From positions 1 through 42,474 of the forward strand of contig NZ_JAMZBC010000009.1 of NCBI RefSeq assembly GCF_024158715.1: a DNA stretch of 42,474 bases, read 5' to 3'. A program made the position numbers and the translations under genes. The DNA comes from Halomonas sp. 707D7 (lineage in GTDB: Bacteria; Pseudomonadota; Gammaproteobacteria; Pseudomonadales; Halomonadaceae). The first letter of the stretch is position 1, and each line of letters begins with the position of its first letter. Below, piece after piece: positions 8,571 to 17,938 of this stretch. The notes below the pieces were generated by a model that saw nothing but the letters and a program-made list of their open reading frames with translations, was not told the origin of the DNA and did not search any database.

Positions 8571-9005
8571 TTAGTCCTCTACCTTGCCGCCAGCGGCTGC
8601 GATCGCGTCACGGGCACCTTTGGTGACCTTGAGACCGCGAACGGTAACCGCCTTGTTCAGTTCGCCGGACAGGATGATCTTCGCGAATTGCGTAGAATCC
8701 TTCAGCACGTTGGCTTGCTTCAGGGTCTCGAGGGTGACTTCGTCACCTTCGACCTTGGCAAGCTCGGCCAGGCGTACTTCTTCAGATACCAGCGACTTGG
8801 CCGACGTGAAGCCGAATTTCGGCAGACGACGCTGCAGCGGCATCTGGCCGCCTTCGAAACCGGGCTTGACGCTGCCGCCACTGCGAGACTTCTGACCCTT
8901 GTGGCCACGGCCACCGGTCTTGCCCAGACCGGAACCGATACCACGACCCACACGCTTCTCAGCGTGTTTTGCACCCGGAGCCGGGCTTAAGGTATTGAGC
9001 TTCAT
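8571..9005 (-). CDS. rplO: 50S ribosomal protein L15
   Basis: This 144-residue protein starts [26 protein letters not shown] and has the Gly/Arg-rich [13 protein letters not shown] segment that threads into 23S rRNA, then the [17 protein letters not shown] motif. The length equals E. coli L15. It follows rpmD by 3 bp and abuts secY. Confidence 0.99.
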   Translation of the reverse strand: MKLNTLSPAPGAKHAEKRVGRGIGSGLGKTGGRGHKGQKSRSGGSVKPGFEGGQMPLQRRLPKFGFTSAKSLVSEEVRLAELAKVEGDEVTLETLKQANVLKDSTQFAKIILSGELNKAVTVRGLKVTKGARDAIAAAGGKVED

Positions 9006-9008
9006 GGA

Positions 9009-9191
9009 TTACTCTCCCTCAACGCGCACAAGGTAGGTTACCTTGTGGATCATGCCGCGTACGGCCGGGGTGTCTTCCAGTTCAACCGTGTGACCGATGC
9101 GACGCAGGCCCAGACCTTTCATGGTGGCCTTGTGCTTGGGCAAAACGCCGATGGTGCTGCGGATCTGGGTAACCTTGATCATAGCTGCCAT
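9009..9191 (-). CDS. rpmD: 50S ribosomal protein L30
   Basis: This 60-residue protein has [20 protein letters not shown] and [21 protein letters not shown], a clear L30 match (59 residues in E. coli). The first ATG aligns with the E. coli start; an internal ATG three codons later is less likely. It sits between rpsE and rplO in the spc operon. Confidence 0.98.
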   Translation of the reverse strand: MAAMIKVTQIRSTIGVLPKHKATMKGLGLRRIGHTVELEDTPAVRGMIHKVTYLVRVEGE

Positions 9192-9197
9192 GGTGTC

Positions 9198-9698
9198 TTA
9201 CCCCGTAATCGCTTCGACAGACAGACCGCGCTTGGCGGCCACGTCGTCCGGTGACTGCATGGAGGAGAGACCCTTGACGGTCGCTCGTACCACGTTTACC
9301 GGGTTGGTGGAACCGTAGCATTTGGCCAGTACGTCGTGGACACCGGCGAGCTCCAGTACGGAGCGCATGGCGCCACCGGCGATGATGCCGGTACCTTCGG
9401 AAGCCGGCTGCATGTACACCTTGGAGGCGCCGTGACGGGCCTTGACCGGGTACTGCAGCGTCTGGCCTGCGAGGTTTACCTTGACCATGTTGCGACGCGC
9501 CTGGTCCATCGCCTTCTGGATCGCGACCGGCACTTCACGCGCCTTGCCACGACCGAAACCGACACGACCTTTACCATCGCCCACGACGGTCAGCGCGGTG
9601 AAGCCGAAAATACGACCACCCTTGACCACCTTGGCGACGCGGTTGACCTGCACGAGCTTCTCTTGCAGATCACCGTTTTGCTGTTCGTTCTTCGCCAT
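9198..9698 (-). CDS. rpsE: 30S ribosomal protein S5
   Basis: This 166-residue protein helps maintain decoding accuracy and lines the mRNA entry tunnel. The N-terminal dsRNA-binding-like domain ([40 protein letters not shown]) is followed by an S5 C-terminal domain ending in [10 protein letters not shown]. The residues linked to spectinomycin binding (VKGGR loop) look wild type. The length matches E. coli. Confidence 0.99.
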   Translation of the reverse strand: MAKNEQQNGDLQEKLVQVNRVAKVVKGGRIFGFTALTVVGDGKGRVGFGRGKAREVPVAIQKAMDQARRNMVKVNLAGQTLQYPVKARHGASKVYMQPASEGTGIIAGGAMRSVLELAGVHDVLAKCYGSTNPVNVVRATVKGLSSMQSPDDVAAKRGLSVEAITG

Positions 9699-9709
9699 CG
9701 TAAAACCCT

Positions 9710-10060
9710 TTAGAATTCCAGGCCGCCTTCACGAGCGGCGTCGGCCAGAGCCTTGACGCGACCGTGATATTTAAAGCCAGCACGATCGAAGGCCACCTGG
9801 GTGATGCCTGCTTCTTTAGCGCGTTCGGCAATCAGAGCGCCGACCTTGGAGGCCGCGTCGGAGTTACCGGTCGCACCCTCGCGCAGTGCCTTGTCCAGCG
9901 TGGAAGCGCTGGCCAGCACCTTGCCACCATCCGGCGAGATAATCTGCGCATAGATGTGACGCGGGGTACGGTTGACGCACAGGCGATACACGCCCAGCTC
10001 GCGGATCTTGGCGCGAGCGCGGCGGGCACGACGGAGACGAGATTCTTTCTTCGCGTTCAT
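9710..10060 (-). CDS. rplR: 50S ribosomal protein L18
   Basis: This 116-residue protein binds 5S rRNA with L5 and L25 in the central protuberance. It starts [23 protein letters not shown] with the usual basic N-terminus, followed by [29 protein letters not shown] and the terminal [26 protein letters not shown]. It lies between rplF and rpsE. Confidence 0.99.
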   Translation of the reverse strand: MNAKKESRLRRARRARAKIRELGVYRLCVNRTPRHIYAQIISPDGGKVLASASTLDKALREGATGNSDAASKVGALIAERAKEAGITQVAFDRAGFKYHGRVKALADAAREGGLEF

Positions 10061-10069
10061 AACCCTGCC

Positions 10070-10600
10070 TTACTTCTTCTTGGCTTCTTTGCGACGCACC
10101 TGCTCGTCGGCGTACCGGACACCCTTGCCTTTGTACGGCTCAGGCGGACGGAAGGCGCGGATTTCCGCGGCGCACTGGCCGAGCATCTGCTTGTCCGCGC
10201 TCTTCAGCACGATCACGGTGTTCTTCGGCGTTTCCGCCGTTACACCCTTGGGCAGTTCATAGTCGACCGGGTGCGAGAAGCCCAGTGAAAGGTTGAGCGT
10301 CTGGCCTTTCGCTTGCGCGCGGTAGCCGACGCCGACAATTTCGAGAGTCTTCGTGAAACCCTCGGAGACGCCCGTCACCAGGTTCTGAACCAGGGCGCGG
10401 GTCGTACCGGCCATGGCCCAGCTCTTGGCGTTTTCGCTCGGGGCGAAGGTCAGCTGGCCGTCTTCCTGTCCAATCACCACGTCCTGGTGAATGGGCATCG
10501 ACAGTGTGCCCTGGCCGCCTTTGGCGGTCAGCTGGTCGCCGTTGATCTTGACGTCAACGCCGGCAGGCACTTTAACCGGATATTTCGCTATGCGGGACAT
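10070..10600 (-). CDS. rplF: 50S ribosomal protein L6
   Basis: This 176-residue protein near the GTPase-associated centre has two L6 repeats. It starts [20 protein letters not shown], and the second domain carries the [25 protein letters not shown] motif. The tail ([20 protein letters not shown]) matches the family. It follows rpsH by 9 bp. Confidence 0.99.
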   Translation of the reverse strand: MSRIAKYPVKVPAGVDVKINGDQLTAKGGQGTLSMPIHQDVVIGQEDGQLTFAPSENAKSWAMAGTTRALVQNLVTGVSEGFTKTLEIVGVGYRAQAKGQTLNLSLGFSHPVDYELPKGVTAETPKNTVIVLKSADKQMLGQCAAEIRAFRPPEPYKGKGVRYADEQVRRKEAKKK

Positions 10601-10609
10601 TCCAGCCTC

Positions 10610-11002
10610 CTAGAATACGGTGCAGATGACTTCGCCACCGACGCCAGCCTGGCGCGCGGCACGATCGGTCATGACACCATTGGAGGTGGTGACAATCGCG
10701 ATGCCCAGACCGTCGGCGACCTTGGGCAGGTTGTCCTTGCCCTTGTACTGACGCAGAGACGGCTTGGAAACCCGCTGAATGTGCTCGATGACCGGCTTGC
10801 CCTCGAAGTACTTGAGGGTCACGGTCAGTTCGGGCTTCACGCCTTCGGCAACCGAGAAGTCGGTGATGTAACCTTCTTCCTTCAGCACGCGGGCCACTTC
10901 CACTTTCAGCTTGGAAGACGGCATGGTTGCCGTCTCTTTAGTGGCCATCTGCGCATTGCGGAGACGAGTGAACATATCCGCCAGAGTATCTTGCATGCTC
11001 AT
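10610..11002 (-). CDS. rpsH: 30S ribosomal protein S8
   Basis: This 130-residue protein starts [23 protein letters not shown] and ends with the conserved [10 protein letters not shown]8 binds helix 21 of 16S rRNA. In E. coli it also represses the spc operon by binding near the rplE start. The 18-bp rplX-rplE spacer here is compatible with such a site, but I could not identify it. The length matches E. coli. Confidence 0.99.
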   Translation of the reverse strand: MSMQDTLADMFTRLRNAQMATKETATMPSSKLKVEVARVLKEEGYITDFSVAEGVKPELTVTLKYFEGKPVIEHIQRVSKPSLRQYKGKDNLPKVADGLGIAIVTTSNGVMTDRAARQAGVGGEVICTVF

Positions 11003-11034
11003 TTAATGTGCGCTCCTGATGATTCTACGTGACG

Positions 11035-11340
11035 TTACCAGCTGGACTTCTTCAGACCAGGGACGTCGCCACGCATGGCGGCTTCACGCAGCTTGTTACG
11101 GCCGAGACCGAACTTGTTGTAAAAACCGTGCGGACGGCCAGTGATGCGGCAGCGGTTACGCTGACGAACCGGGCTGGAGTCGCGCGGCAGTTGCTGCAGC
11201 TTCAGCGTCGCCTCGAAGCGCTCTTCCTCGGACGTGTTCACGTCCGAGATGATCTTCTTGAGCTCAGCGCGCTTGGCCGCGTACTTCTCGACCAGCTGGG
11301 TACGCTTGAGCTCACGTTCTACCATGCTTTTCTTAGCCAT
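11035..11340 (-). CDS. rpsN: 30S ribosomal protein S14 (long, zinc-free form)
   Basis: This 101-residue protein starts [28 protein letters not shown] and ends [22 protein letters not shown]. It is the long type without the CxxC zinc ribbon ([12 protein letters not shown] replaces the zinc knuckle), as in E. coli. It lies between rplE and rpsH. Confidence 0.99.
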   Translation of the reverse strand: MAKKSMVERELKRTQLVEKYAAKRAELKKIISDVNTSEEERFEATLKLQQLPRDSSPVRQRNRCRITGRPHGFYNKFGLGRNKLREAAMRGDVPGLKKSSW

Positions 11341-11350
11341 GATCCCACCC

Positions 11351-11890
11351 TTATTTCTTGAACGGGAAGTTCAGTGCCGTCAGCAGCGCACGACCTTCCT
11401 CGTCGGTGTTGGCGGTAGTGGTGATGGTGACGTCAAGTCCCCGAACGCGATCGATCTTATCATACTCGATCTCCGGGAAGATGATCTGCTCACGCACACC
11501 CATGGAGTAGTTGCCACGACCGTCGAAGGACTTCGGGTTGAGACCACGGAAGTCACGCACGCGAGGAATCGCGATGTTCACCAGACGGTCCAGGAAGTCC
11601 CACATGCGCTCGGCACGCAGAGTCACCTTGATACCGATCGGCCAGCCTTCGCGCACCTTGAAGCCCGCGATGGACTTGCGTGCCTTGGTCACCAGCGGTT
11701 TCTGACCGGAGAGTTTCTCCAGGTCGCCGATGGCATTGTCGATCAGCTTCTTGTCGCTGACCGCTTCACCGATACCCATGTTGAGCGTCACTTTCGTGAT
11801 GCGGGGTACCTGCATTACGTTGGCGTAGCTGAACTGCTCTTTGAGCTGAGCCACCACCTCGTTTTGATAACGTTCTTTCAAGTTCGCCAT
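11351..11890 (-). CDS. rplE: 50S ribosomal protein L5
   Basis: This 179-residue protein binds 5S rRNA and contacts the P-site tRNA and S13. Key segments are [26 protein letters not shown]-like [21 protein letters not shown] and [21 protein letters not shown]. The length equals E. coli L5. It follows rplX by 18 bp, the region that in E. coli carries the S8 repression site. Confidence 0.99.
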   Translation of the reverse strand: MANLKERYQNEVVAQLKEQFSYANVMQVPRITKVTLNMGIGEAVSDKKLIDNAIGDLEKLSGQKPLVTKARKSIAGFKVREGWPIGIKVTLRAERMWDFLDRLVNIAIPRVRDFRGLNPKSFDGRGNYSMGVREQIIFPEIEYDKIDRVRGLDVTITTTANTDEEGRALLTALNFPFKK

Positions 11891-11908
11891 TTTGCTACCC
11901 GACTCGCG

Positions 11909-12223
11909 TTAGGCGTCGATCTGCGTCTGCGTCGACTTGTAGATACGTACCTTGGTACCGTCTTCCTTCACCTGGAAGCCGACGCGATCCGCCTTACCGG
12001 TCTCCGAATTGAAGATGGCTACGTTGGACGCGTGAATCGGAGCCTCACGCTCGACGATACCGCCCTGATTTCCCGCCATGGGATTAGGCTTGGTGTGACG
12101 CTTGATCATGTTCACACCGGACACCACGAAGCGGTTTTCGAGAACCCGCTTGACGGTGCCGCGCTTGCCCTTGTCCTTCCCGGCGATGACGATGACTTCA
12201 TCGTCACGTTTGATCTTTTGCAT
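11909..12223 (-). CDS. rplX: 50S ribosomal protein L24
   Basis: This 104-residue protein begins [22 protein letters not shown], the KOW motif typical of L24. It continues with [32 protein letters not shown]24 initiates 50S assembly at the tunnel exit. It is second in the spc block, between rplN and rplE. Confidence 0.99.
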   Translation of the reverse strand: MQKIKRDDEVIVIAGKDKGKRGTVKRVLENRFVVSGVNMIKRHTKPNPMAGNQGGIVEREAPIHASNVAIFNSETGKADRVGFQVKEDGTKVRIYKSTQTQIDA

Positions 12224-12237
12224 ATCCGCCTCGCTCC

Positions 12238-12609
12238 TTACAGCACTTCAGGCGCTAAGGAAATGATCTTCATGAACCGCTCGTTACGCAGTTCACGAGT
12301 GACCGGTCCGAAAATACGGGTGCCGATCGGCTGCTCGTTGGTGTTGTTCAACAAGACCGCCGCATTTCCATCGAAACGGATGAGTGACCCGTCGCTGCGA
12401 CGGACACCGCTACGGGTGCGAACGACCACCGCCTTGAGGACCTGGCCTTTCTTGACCTTGCCCCGCGGGATGGCTTCTTTCACCGTTACCTTGATGACGT
12501 CACCCACGCGAGCGTAGCGGCGGTGTGAACCGCCCAGCACCTTGATGCACTGCACCCGGCGCGCTCCGCTGTTGTCGGCGACATCCAGCATTGTCTGAGT
12601 CTGAATCAT
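12238..12609 (-). CDS. rplN: 50S ribosomal protein L14
   Basis: This 123-residue protein starts [28 protein letters not shown] and has [22 protein letters not shown] and the final [18 protein letters not shown]14 sits at the subunit interface and is the target of RsfS. It opens the spc gene group, 49 bp after rpsQ, and no separate spc promoter is evident in that spacer. Confidence 0.99.
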   Translation of the reverse strand: MIQTQTMLDVADNSGARRVQCIKVLGGSHRRYARVGDVIKVTVKEAIPRGKVKKGQVLKAVVVRTRSGVRRSDGSLIRFDGNAAVLLNNTNEQPIGTRIFGPVTRELRNERFMKIISLAPEVL

Positions 12610-12658
12610 CGGTTTTCTCCAAACCTAACCTGACTGCACTGGTTGAAAGACCGCAGGG

Positions 12659-12919
12659 TTAACCCTTGGCCTGCTCGACCACCTCGACCAGCGTCCAAGC
12701 TTTCTTCTTGGAAAGCGGACGGCACTCCTGAATGGAAACCGTATCGCCTGCCTTTGCCTGGTTCGCCTCATCATGGGCGTGCAGCTTGGTGGAGCGCTTA
12801 ACGTATTTTCCGTAGATCGGGTGACGCTCACGACGCTCGATCATGACAACGATGGATTTCTCCATCTTGTCGCTCACTACCTTGCCAGTGAGGGTACGTG
12901 TCTTTTTCTCTTCGGCCAT
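12659..12919 (-). CDS. rpsQ: 30S ribosomal protein S17
   Basis: An 86-residue reading from the ATG at 12919 ([25 protein letters not shown]) fits the family (84 in E. coli). A GTG nine bases upstream would add three residues, but the AGGTGAT Shine-Dalgarno is correctly spaced only for the ATG. Motifs include [19 protein letters not shown] and [19 protein letters not shown]. It binds 16S rRNA early in assembly. Confidence 0.97.
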   Translation of the reverse strand: MAEEKKTRTLTGKVVSDKMEKSIVVMIERRERHPIYGKYVKRSTKLHAHDEANQAKAGDTVSIQECRPLSKKKAWTLVEVVEQAKG

Positions 12920-12920
12920 C

Positions 12921-13112
12921 TCAATCACCTGCCTTCTCGTTGAGCACAGTCTTTACGCGGGCGATATCCCGGCGGACCTGCTTGAGCAGATGAGTCTGGC
13001 TCAGTTGGCCAGAGGCCTTCTGCATGCGCAGGTTAAACTGCTCGCGGAGGAGCTCGAGGAGCTGCTCTTGGAGCTCTCCTGCGGACTTTTCACGAATTTC
13101 TTGCGCTTTCAT
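12921..13112 (-). CDS. rpmC: 50S ribosomal protein L29
   Basis: This 63-residue, mostly helical protein near the tunnel exit contacts trigger factor and SRP. It reads [31 protein letters not shown]. The start is the second of two tandem ATGs, because it matches the E. coli N-terminus and length. The first, at 13115, would overlap the rplP stop as ATGA. Either start implies coupling to rplP. Confidence 0.97.
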   Translation of the reverse strand: MKAQEIREKSAGELQEQLLELLREQFNLRMQKASGQLSQTHLLKQVRRDIARVKTVLNEKAGD

Positions 13113-13525
13113 CACATCACCGTCCGTTTAGCAAAGGTGGTGGACAAGGGCATCTTCTGGGCCGCCAGCTCGAATGCTTCGCGAGCGAGCTCTTCGGATA
13201 CACCTTCAATCTCGTACAGGACCCGACCCGGTTGGATCTGGGCTACCCAGTACTCAACGGAACCCTTACCTTTACCCATACGAACTTCGAGTGGCTTCTT
13301 GGAGATCGGCTTGTCCGGGAATACGCGGATCCAGATCTTGCCGCCACGCTTGACGTGACGCGTGATCGCACGACGGCCGGCTTCGATCTGGCGCGCAGTG
13401 ATGCGGCCGCGACCGGTAGCTTTCAGGCCATACTCACCGAAGCTGATCTTGCTTCCGCGATGCGCCAGGCCACGGTTGCGGCCTTTCTGCATCTTGCGGA
13501 ATTTCATACGCTTGGGCTGTAACAT
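13112..13525 (-). CDS. rplP: 50S ribosomal protein L16
   Basis: This 137-residue protein starts [36 protein letters not shown] and includes the [23 protein letters not shown] segment. L16 lies close to the A-site tRNA elbow and is needed for late 50S maturation. The length is one residue above E. coli. Its stop overlaps the rpmC start region. Confidence 0.99.
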   Translation of the reverse strand: MLQPKRMKFRKMQKGRNRGLAHRGSKISFGEYGLKATGRGRITARQIEAGRRAITRHVKRGGKIWIRVFPDKPISKKPLEVRMGKGKGSVEYWVAQIQPGRVLYEIEGVSEELAREAFELAAQKMPLSTTFAKRTVM

Positions 13526-13540
13526 CGACTCGCTCTCCCC

Positions 13541-14245
13541 TTACCTGGAACCTTTTTTCTTGGGCGCGTTGCCGGCAGGCTGCTGTTGCTTAGCCTTGGC
13601 ACGTACTTCCTCGATACCGCCGAGGATTTCGCCCTTGAAGATCCACACTTTGATGCCGATGACACCGTAGGTGGTGTGAGCTTCGAAGGTGGCATAGTCG
13701 ATATCAGCACGCAGGGTGTGAAGCGGTACGCGACCTTCACGGTACCATTCGGTACGCGCGATTTCGGCGCCACCCAGACGACCTGAGAGCTGAATCTTGA
13801 TGCCGCCAGCGCCAAGACGCATGGCGTTCTGTACCGCGCGCTTCATCGCACGACGGAACATGACGCGACGTTCAAGCTGACCGGCCACGTTGGCGGCGAC
13901 CAGCTTGGCGTCCAGCTCGGGCTTGCGAACTTCTTCGATGTTCACATGAACCGGAACGCCCATCATGTCGGAGAGATCGCGACGCAGACGGTCGACATCT
14001 TCACCTTTCTTGCCAATCACGATGCCCGGACGAGCAGTGTGAATGGTGATGCGGGCGTTGTTCGCCGGACGCTCGATGTGGATGCGGCTCACGGAGGCGT
14101 TCTTCAAACGCTCGTCCAGGAAGCTGCGCACTTCGAGATCGTTGTTGAGCTTGTCGGCGTAAGCGCCGCGCTCGGCATACCAGACAGAAGCATGGTCTTT
14201 GACGATGCCCAGTCGAATGCCCGTTGGATTGACTTTCTGACCCAT
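13541..14245 (-). CDS. rpsC: 30S ribosomal protein S3
   Basis: This 234-residue protein lies at the mRNA entry channel. It starts [24 protein letters not shown]. The KH type-2 domain (about 39-107) has [21 protein letters not shown], including the GKKG loop. The C-terminal domain has [21 protein letters not shown] short basic tail rich in Gln, Pro and Lys ends the protein. Confidence 0.99.
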   Translation of the reverse strand: MGQKVNPTGIRLGIVKDHASVWYAERGAYADKLNNDLEVRSFLDERLKNASVSRIHIERPANNARITIHTARPGIVIGKKGEDVDRLRRDLSDMMGVPVHVNIEEVRKPELDAKLVAANVAGQLERRVMFRRAMKRAVQNAMRLGAGGIKIQLSGRLGGAEIARTEWYREGRVPLHTLRADIDYATFEAHTTYGVIGIKVWIFKGEILGGIEEVRAKAKQQQPAGNAPKKKGSR

Positions 14246-14256
14246 CTGGTCGACTC

Positions 14257-14589
14257 CTACTTCTCGGCTACCTTGACGGTGATGTGGCAGGTGCGCTTCA
14301 AGATACGATCCGCACGGCCCTTGGCGCGCGGCTTGATACGCTTGAGCGTCATGCCCTCATCGACGCAGATGGTCGAGACACGCAGCTCGTCGATGTCCAT
14401 GCCGTTATTTTCTTCCGCATTCGCGATGGCGGACTGAAGCACTTTCTTGACCAGCTTGGCAGCCTTCTTCGGGGAGAAGGTCAGCAGATCAATAGCTTCG
14501 GCGACCGGTTTACCGCGCACCTGGTCAGCCACCAAACGGGCCTTCTGGGCGGATAAACGAGCGCCACGCAGCTTAGCTGTGACTTCCAT
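14257..14589 (-). CDS. rplV: 50S ribosomal protein L22
   Basis: This 110-residue protein lines the exit tunnel. It begins [29 protein letters not shown] and has the tunnel-reaching beta-hairpin sequence [21 protein letters not shown], where macrolide-resistance changes occur in other bacteria; no such deletion is evident here. The length matches E. coli. Confidence 0.99.
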   Translation of the reverse strand: MEVTAKLRGARLSAQKARLVADQVRGKPVAEAIDLLTFSPKKAAKLVKKVLQSAIANAEENNGMDIDELRVSTICVDEGMTLKRIKPRAKGRADRILKRTCHITVKVAEK

Positions 14590-14606
14590 CTCTAATCCTC
14601 TCTGGC

Positions 14607-14882
14607 TTACCGTTTGGCTTTCTTGTCCGCCGCATGCCCGCGATAGGTGCGAGTAGCAGCGAATTCGCCCAGTTTATGACCCACCATTTCCTCGGAGACG
14701 TGCACCGGGACATGCTGGCGTCCGTTATGGACTGCGATGGTGAGACCTACCATGTTGGGCAGGATCATCGAACGACGCGACCAGGTCTTGATCGGTTTAC
14801 GGTCGTTCTTCTCCACTGCAGCCTCAACCTTCTTCAAAAGATGAAGGTCAATGAAGGGACCTTTCTTAAGTGAACGTGGCAC
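14607..14882 (-). CDS. rpsS: 30S ribosomal protein S19
   Basis: This 91-residue head protein begins [24 protein letters not shown] and includes [28 protein letters not shown] and [16 protein letters not shown]. It forms the intersubunit contact with S13. It is placed between rplB and rplV, as in the E. coli S10 operon. Confidence 0.99.
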   Translation of the reverse strand: MPRSLKKGPFIDLHLLKKVEAAVEKNDRKPIKTWSRRSMILPNMVGLTIAVHNGRQHVPVHVSEEMVGHKLGEFAATRTYRGHAADKKAKR

Positions 14883-14915
14883 AGCCGTTACCTCTTAATG
14901 TCTTGGCAATTTAGA

Positions 14916-15746
14916 TCAGCGCGTCTTGTTGCGACGACGGACGATCAGCTTGTCGGTGCGCTTGTTCTTACGCGTCTTGTAACCCTTGGTCGGCATGCCC
15001 CACGGGGATACCGGGTGACGGCCACCGCTGGTGCGGCCTTCACCACCACCGTGCGGGTGATCGACGGGGTTCATCGCGACACCGCGAACAGTCGGGCGCA
15101 CGCCTCTCCAGCGTTTCGCACCGGCCTTGCCAAGTTGACGCAGGCTGTGCTCGGAGTTGCTCACTTCACCCAGGGTCGCACGGCATTCGGCCAGGATCTT
15201 GCGCATTTCGCCGGAGCGAAGACGCAGGGTGGCGTAGTTGCCTTCACGGGCGACCAGCTGAGCGCTAGTACCGGCACTGCGAGCAATCTGCGCGCCCTTG
15301 CCCGGCTTGAGTTCGATCGCATGGATGGTCGAACCGAGCGGGATGTTGCGCAGCGGCAAGGCATTGCCTTTCTTGATGGGCGCGTTGACACCGGATTCCA
15401 GCACGTCACCCGCGCTGACACCTTTCGGTGCGATGATGTAACGACGCTCGCCATCGGCGTACTTCAGCAGCGCGATGTGGGCGCTGCGATTCGGATCGTG
15501 CTCGAGGCGCTCGACGGTGGCCGGAATGCCATCCTTGATGCGCTTGAAGTCGATCAGACGGTAGTGCTGACGGTGACCACCGCCCACGTGGCGGGTGGTG
15601 ATGCGACCGTAGTTGTTACGGCCACCGGACTTGGACTGCTTCTCCAAGAGCGGCGCGTAAGGGCGGCCCTTGTACAGTTCCTCACCAACGATCTTGACGA
15701 CGTGGCGACGACCGGCGGATGTGGGTTTGGTCTTGACGATTGCCAT
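14916..15746 (-). CDS. rplB: 50S ribosomal protein L2
   Basis: This 276-residue protein is essential for subunit joining and peptidyl transferase assembly. It has [22 protein letters not shown] in the RNA-binding domain and the highly conserved [29 protein letters not shown], including the histidine near the catalytic centre. Length is close to the E. coli 273. Confidence 0.99.
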   Translation of the reverse strand: MAIVKTKPTSAGRRHVVKIVGEELYKGRPYAPLLEKQSKSGGRNNYGRITTRHVGGGHRQHYRLIDFKRIKDGIPATVERLEHDPNRSAHIALLKYADGERRYIIAPKGVSAGDVLESGVNAPIKKGNALPLRNIPLGSTIHAIELKPGKGAQIARSAGTSAQLVAREGNYATLRLRSGEMRKILAECRATLGEVSNSEHSLRQLGKAGAKRWRGVRPTVRGVAMNPVDHPHGGGEGRTSGGRHPVSPWGMPTKGYKTRKNKRTDKLIVRRRNKTR

Positions 15747-15763
15747 TATCCGTACTCCTGCCC

Positions 15764-16060
15764 TTATTCGGCGCCAGAGAAGTCTTCGAGCGTTTCACCC
15801 GCAGCCAGGGTCACATACGCCTTGCGGTAACCCTTGCGCAGACCAACGCCATGAGCAGTACGCTTGGTCTTGCCCTTGACGTTCAGTGTCTGAACGCTGC
15901 CGACCTTCTTGCCGAACAGTGCTTCGACGGCTTTCTTGATCTCGGGCTTGGTAGCGTCACTTGCCACCTTGAAGACGTACTGGTTGCGCTCGGCGGCAGA
16001 CGCTGCCTTTTCGGTCACGTGCGGTCCAAGCAGAACCTTGAATACGCGTTCCTGGTTCAT
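15764..16060 (-). CDS. rplW: 50S ribosomal protein L23
   Basis: This 98-residue protein at the tunnel exit docks trigger factor and SRP. It shows [42 protein letters not shown], with the glutamate-containing loop of the family, and [17 protein letters not shown]. Its ATG overlaps the rplD stop as ATGA, so the two are translationally coupled. Confidence 0.99.
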   Translation of the reverse strand: MNQERVFKVLLGPHVTEKAASAAERNQYVFKVASDATKPEIKKAVEALFGKKVGSVQTLNVKGKTKRTAHGVGLRKGYRKAYVTLAAGETLEDFSGAE

Positions 16061-16662
16061 GCCAGCTTCTCCTCGAATTTACGCAGGGCGGAGACGGTGA
16101 CCAGGACCTTGTCATAGGCAACCAGGCTCACCGGATCAGCTGCCGCGACGTCCACCACGTTGACGTGGGGAAGGTTGCGTGCGGCCAGATAGAGCGTCTC
16201 GTCGACTTCTTCGGTGACGATCAACACTTTCTCAAGGTTGAGCTCTTTCAGCTTGGCAGCGACCTGCTTGGTCTTCGGCGCGTCAACGCTGAACTCCTCG
16301 ACCGCTACCAGACGTTCCTGGCGAACGAGCTCGGACAGGATGGAACGCATCGCCGCGCGGTACATCTTGCGGTTGACCTTCTGGGAATGATCCTGCGGGC
16401 GAGCCGCGAAGGTCACGCCGCCGCTGCGCCACAGCGGAGAGCGGATGGTGCCGGCACGTGCGCGACCGGTACCCTTCTGACGCCACGGCTTCTTGCCACC
16501 GCCACGTACGTCCGAACGGTTCTTCTGAGCACGAGTTCCCTGACGGGCACCCGCCAGATAGGCGGTGACCACCTGGTGAACCAGCGCTTCGTTGAATTCT
16601 TTGCCAAAAGTGGCGTCGGCTACTTCAACGGTACCCGTGCCTGCAGCAAGATTCAGATTCAT
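16057..16662 (-). CDS. rplD: 50S ribosomal protein L4
   Basis: This 201-residue protein has a globular domain and an extended tunnel loop (about 44-100: [46 protein letters not shown]). In E. coli L4 represses its own S10 operon by binding the leader RNA. The leader here is too short for the E. coli version (see the S10 promoter and the rpsJ-rplC RNA entries). The length equals E. coli L4. Confidence 0.99.
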   Translation of the reverse strand: MNLNLAAGTGTVEVADATFGKEFNEALVHQVVTAYLAGARQGTRAQKNRSDVRGGGKKPWRQKGTGRARAGTIRSPLWRSGGVTFAARPQDHSQKVNRKMYRAAMRSILSELVRQERLVAVEEFSVDAPKTKQVAAKLKELNLEKVLIVTEEVDETLYLAARNLPHVNVVDVAAADPVSLVAYDKVLVTVSALRKFEEKLA

Positions 16663-16677
16663 TGGTAATTATCCCCT

Positions 16678-17316
16678 TCAGCCAGCTTTCACGGCGCTGC
16701 GAACGATGACGTCGCTACCGGTTGCACCCGGAACAGCACCTTTGATCAGCAGCAGGTTACGCTCGGCATCGACACGGACGATCTCGAGGCTCTGAACGGT
16801 GCAGCGGACGTTGCCCATCTGACCGGCCATTTTCTTGCCTTTGAATACGCGACCCGGGGTCTGACACATGCCGATAGAACCCGGCGCGCGATGCGACAGG
16901 GAGTTACCATGGCTGTTATCTTGGGTACGGAAGTTCCAGCGCTTAACTGCGCCCTGGAAGCCTTTACCCTTGGAGGTACCGGTCACGTCGATCATCTGAC
17001 CAGCTTCGAAGAGGGATACGGTGAGTTCGCCACCCACTTCAGGAGCTTCCTCGCCTTCTGCAAGACGGAATTCCATCAGTGAACGACCGGCCTCGACACC
17101 CGCCTTGGCAAACTGACCCGCTTGCGCTTTGGTGAGGTGCTTGGCCTTGCGAGAGCCAGTGGTGACCTGAACCGCCGCGTAGCCGTCGGACTCGACGGTT
17201 TTAACGCGCGTTACACGGTTAGGATCCACTTCAATAACGGTCACGGGCACGGATGCGCCATCTTCGGTAAAGACACGGGTCATCCCGGCCTTTTTACCGA
17301 CTAAACCGATAGTCAT
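16678..17316 (-). CDS. rplC: 50S ribosomal protein L3
   Basis: This 212-residue protein starts [29 protein letters not shown]. The loop reaching the peptidyl transferase centre reads [41 protein letters not shown] and includes the glutamine methylated by PrmB in E. coli. AGGAG precedes the ATG by 8 bases. The 150-bp spacer from rpsJ is unusually long and structured. Confidence 0.99.
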   Translation of the reverse strand: MTIGLVGKKAGMTRVFTEDGASVPVTVIEVDPNRVTRVKTVESDGYAAVQVTTGSRKAKHLTKAQAGQFAKAGVEAGRSLMEFRLAEGEEAPEVGGELTVSLFEAGQMIDVTGTSKGKGFQGAVKRWNFRTQDNSHGNSLSHRAPGSIGMCQTPGRVFKGKKMAGQMGNVRCTVQSLEIVRVDAERNLLLIKGAVPGATGSDVIVRSAVKAG

Positions 17317-17377
17317 ACTCAGTCTCCTATAGTGTACGGGGCTATCACCCGCTATGGCTGCCCTTTCCAGAGCATTC

Positions 17378-17463
17378 CACTAGCACATTGTGTGGCGTCT
17401 CACGACGCGGCGGCTGCTGTTCACATGCAAAAGTGGTGAACGCTGGGCCGCAAGTGTCTAGTG
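17378..17463 (-). ncRNA. candidate structured cis-RNA between rpsJ and rplC (three-way junction)
   Basis: In the minus-strand RNA, CACUAGACAC (17463-17454) pairs with GUGCUAGUG (17386-17378) over 9 pairs with one bulged A, closing the element. Inside, one arm pairs GCGGC (17451-17447) with GCCGC (17414-17410) and GUUCAC (17441-17436) with GUGAAC (17424-17419) around an 11-nt loop. A second arm, GCGUC/GACGC (17408-17404, 17399-17395), closes a GUGA (GNRA-type) tetraloop. No helices conflict and no U-run follows. Its function is unknown; a ribosomal protein binding site controlling rplC and downstream genes is an inference. Confidence 0.55.
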
Positions 17464-17466
17464 TGG

Positions 17467-17778
17467 TTAGTCGAGCTTGATTTGCACGTCGACGCCGGCG
17501 GCGAGATCGAGCTTCATCAGTGCATCGACCGTTTTCTCGGTCGGCTCGACGATGTCGAGCACGCGCTTGTGCGTACGAATCTCATACTGATCGCGCGCGT
17601 CCTTGTTGACGTGCGGAGAAATCAGAATGGTGTAGCGCTCGCGGTTGGTCGGCAGCGGAATCGGCCCACGAACCTGAGCACCAGTACGCTTAGCGGTTTC
17701 AACGATTTCCGCTGTGGACTGATCGATCAGGCGATGGTCGAACGCTTTCAACCGAATGCGAATCTTCTGGTTCTGCAT
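17467..17778 (-). CDS. rpsJ: 30S ribosomal protein S10
   Basis: This 103-residue protein starts [35 protein letters not shown] and has the [35 protein letters not shown] loop. S10 (NusE) also acts with NusB and NusG in transcription antitermination. It is the first gene of the S10 operon, with a consensus promoter about 60 bp upstream. The length equals E. coli S10. Confidence 0.99.
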   Translation of the reverse strand: MQNQKIRIRLKAFDHRLIDQSTAEIVETAKRTGAQVRGPIPLPTNRERYTILISPHVNKDARDQYEIRTHKRVLDIVEPTEKTVDALMKLDLAAGVDVQIKLD

Positions 17779-17802
17779 TTGCCCTAAACTCCAATGGATG
17801 TC

Positions 17803-17818
17803 GACGGCGCGAGCCGTC
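17803..17818 (-). promoter_or_regulatory. hairpin in the short S10 leader
   Basis: In the roughly 58-nt leader, GACGGC and GCCGUC form a 6-bp stem with a UCGC loop in the minus-strand RNA, 24 nt before the rpsJ ATG. It is far smaller than the L4-responsive leader of E. coli. Confidence 0.45.
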
Positions 17819-17842
17819 TACCCACGCATTCAAAGGATGCGC

Positions 17843-17871
17843 ATTATAGGCACGCCAATAGCACGTGTCAA
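17843..17871 (-). promoter_or_regulatory. sigma-70 promoter of the S10 operon (full consensus)
   Basis: TTGACA (17871-17866), a 17-bp spacer and TATAAT (17848-17843) on the minus strand match the consensus at all 12 positions. The discriminator is GC-rich (GCGCATCC), as in stringently controlled promoters. Transcription should start near 17836, about 58 nt before rpsJ. The -35 box lies in the middle of an inverted repeat (17855-17885). Confidence 0.92.
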
Positions 17872-17885
17872 ACAATTGCTATTGG
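17855..17885. repeat. 9-bp inverted repeat centred on the S10 -35 box
   Basis: CCAATAGCA (17855-17863) and TGCTATTGG (17877-17885) are exact reverse complements separated by 13 bp that contain the -35 hexamer. The centre of symmetry (17870) falls within the hexamer. The geometry suits a dimeric DNA-binding protein or a DNA cruciform; no regulator is identified. Confidence 0.6.
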
Positions 17886-17892
17886 TGCGCAG

Positions 17893-17919
17893 AAAAGGGG
17901 GCTCTTGCGAGCCCCCTTT
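17893..17919 (-). terminator. Rho-independent terminator after tuf
   Basis: On the minus strand an 11-bp perfect stem (arms 17919-17909 and 17904-17894) with a GCAA loop runs into a short T-rich tail. It lies 20 bp after the tuf stop and ends the str operon just before the S10 promoter. Confidence 0.88.
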
Positions 17920-17938
17920 CATCGATCAAGTAATTCGA

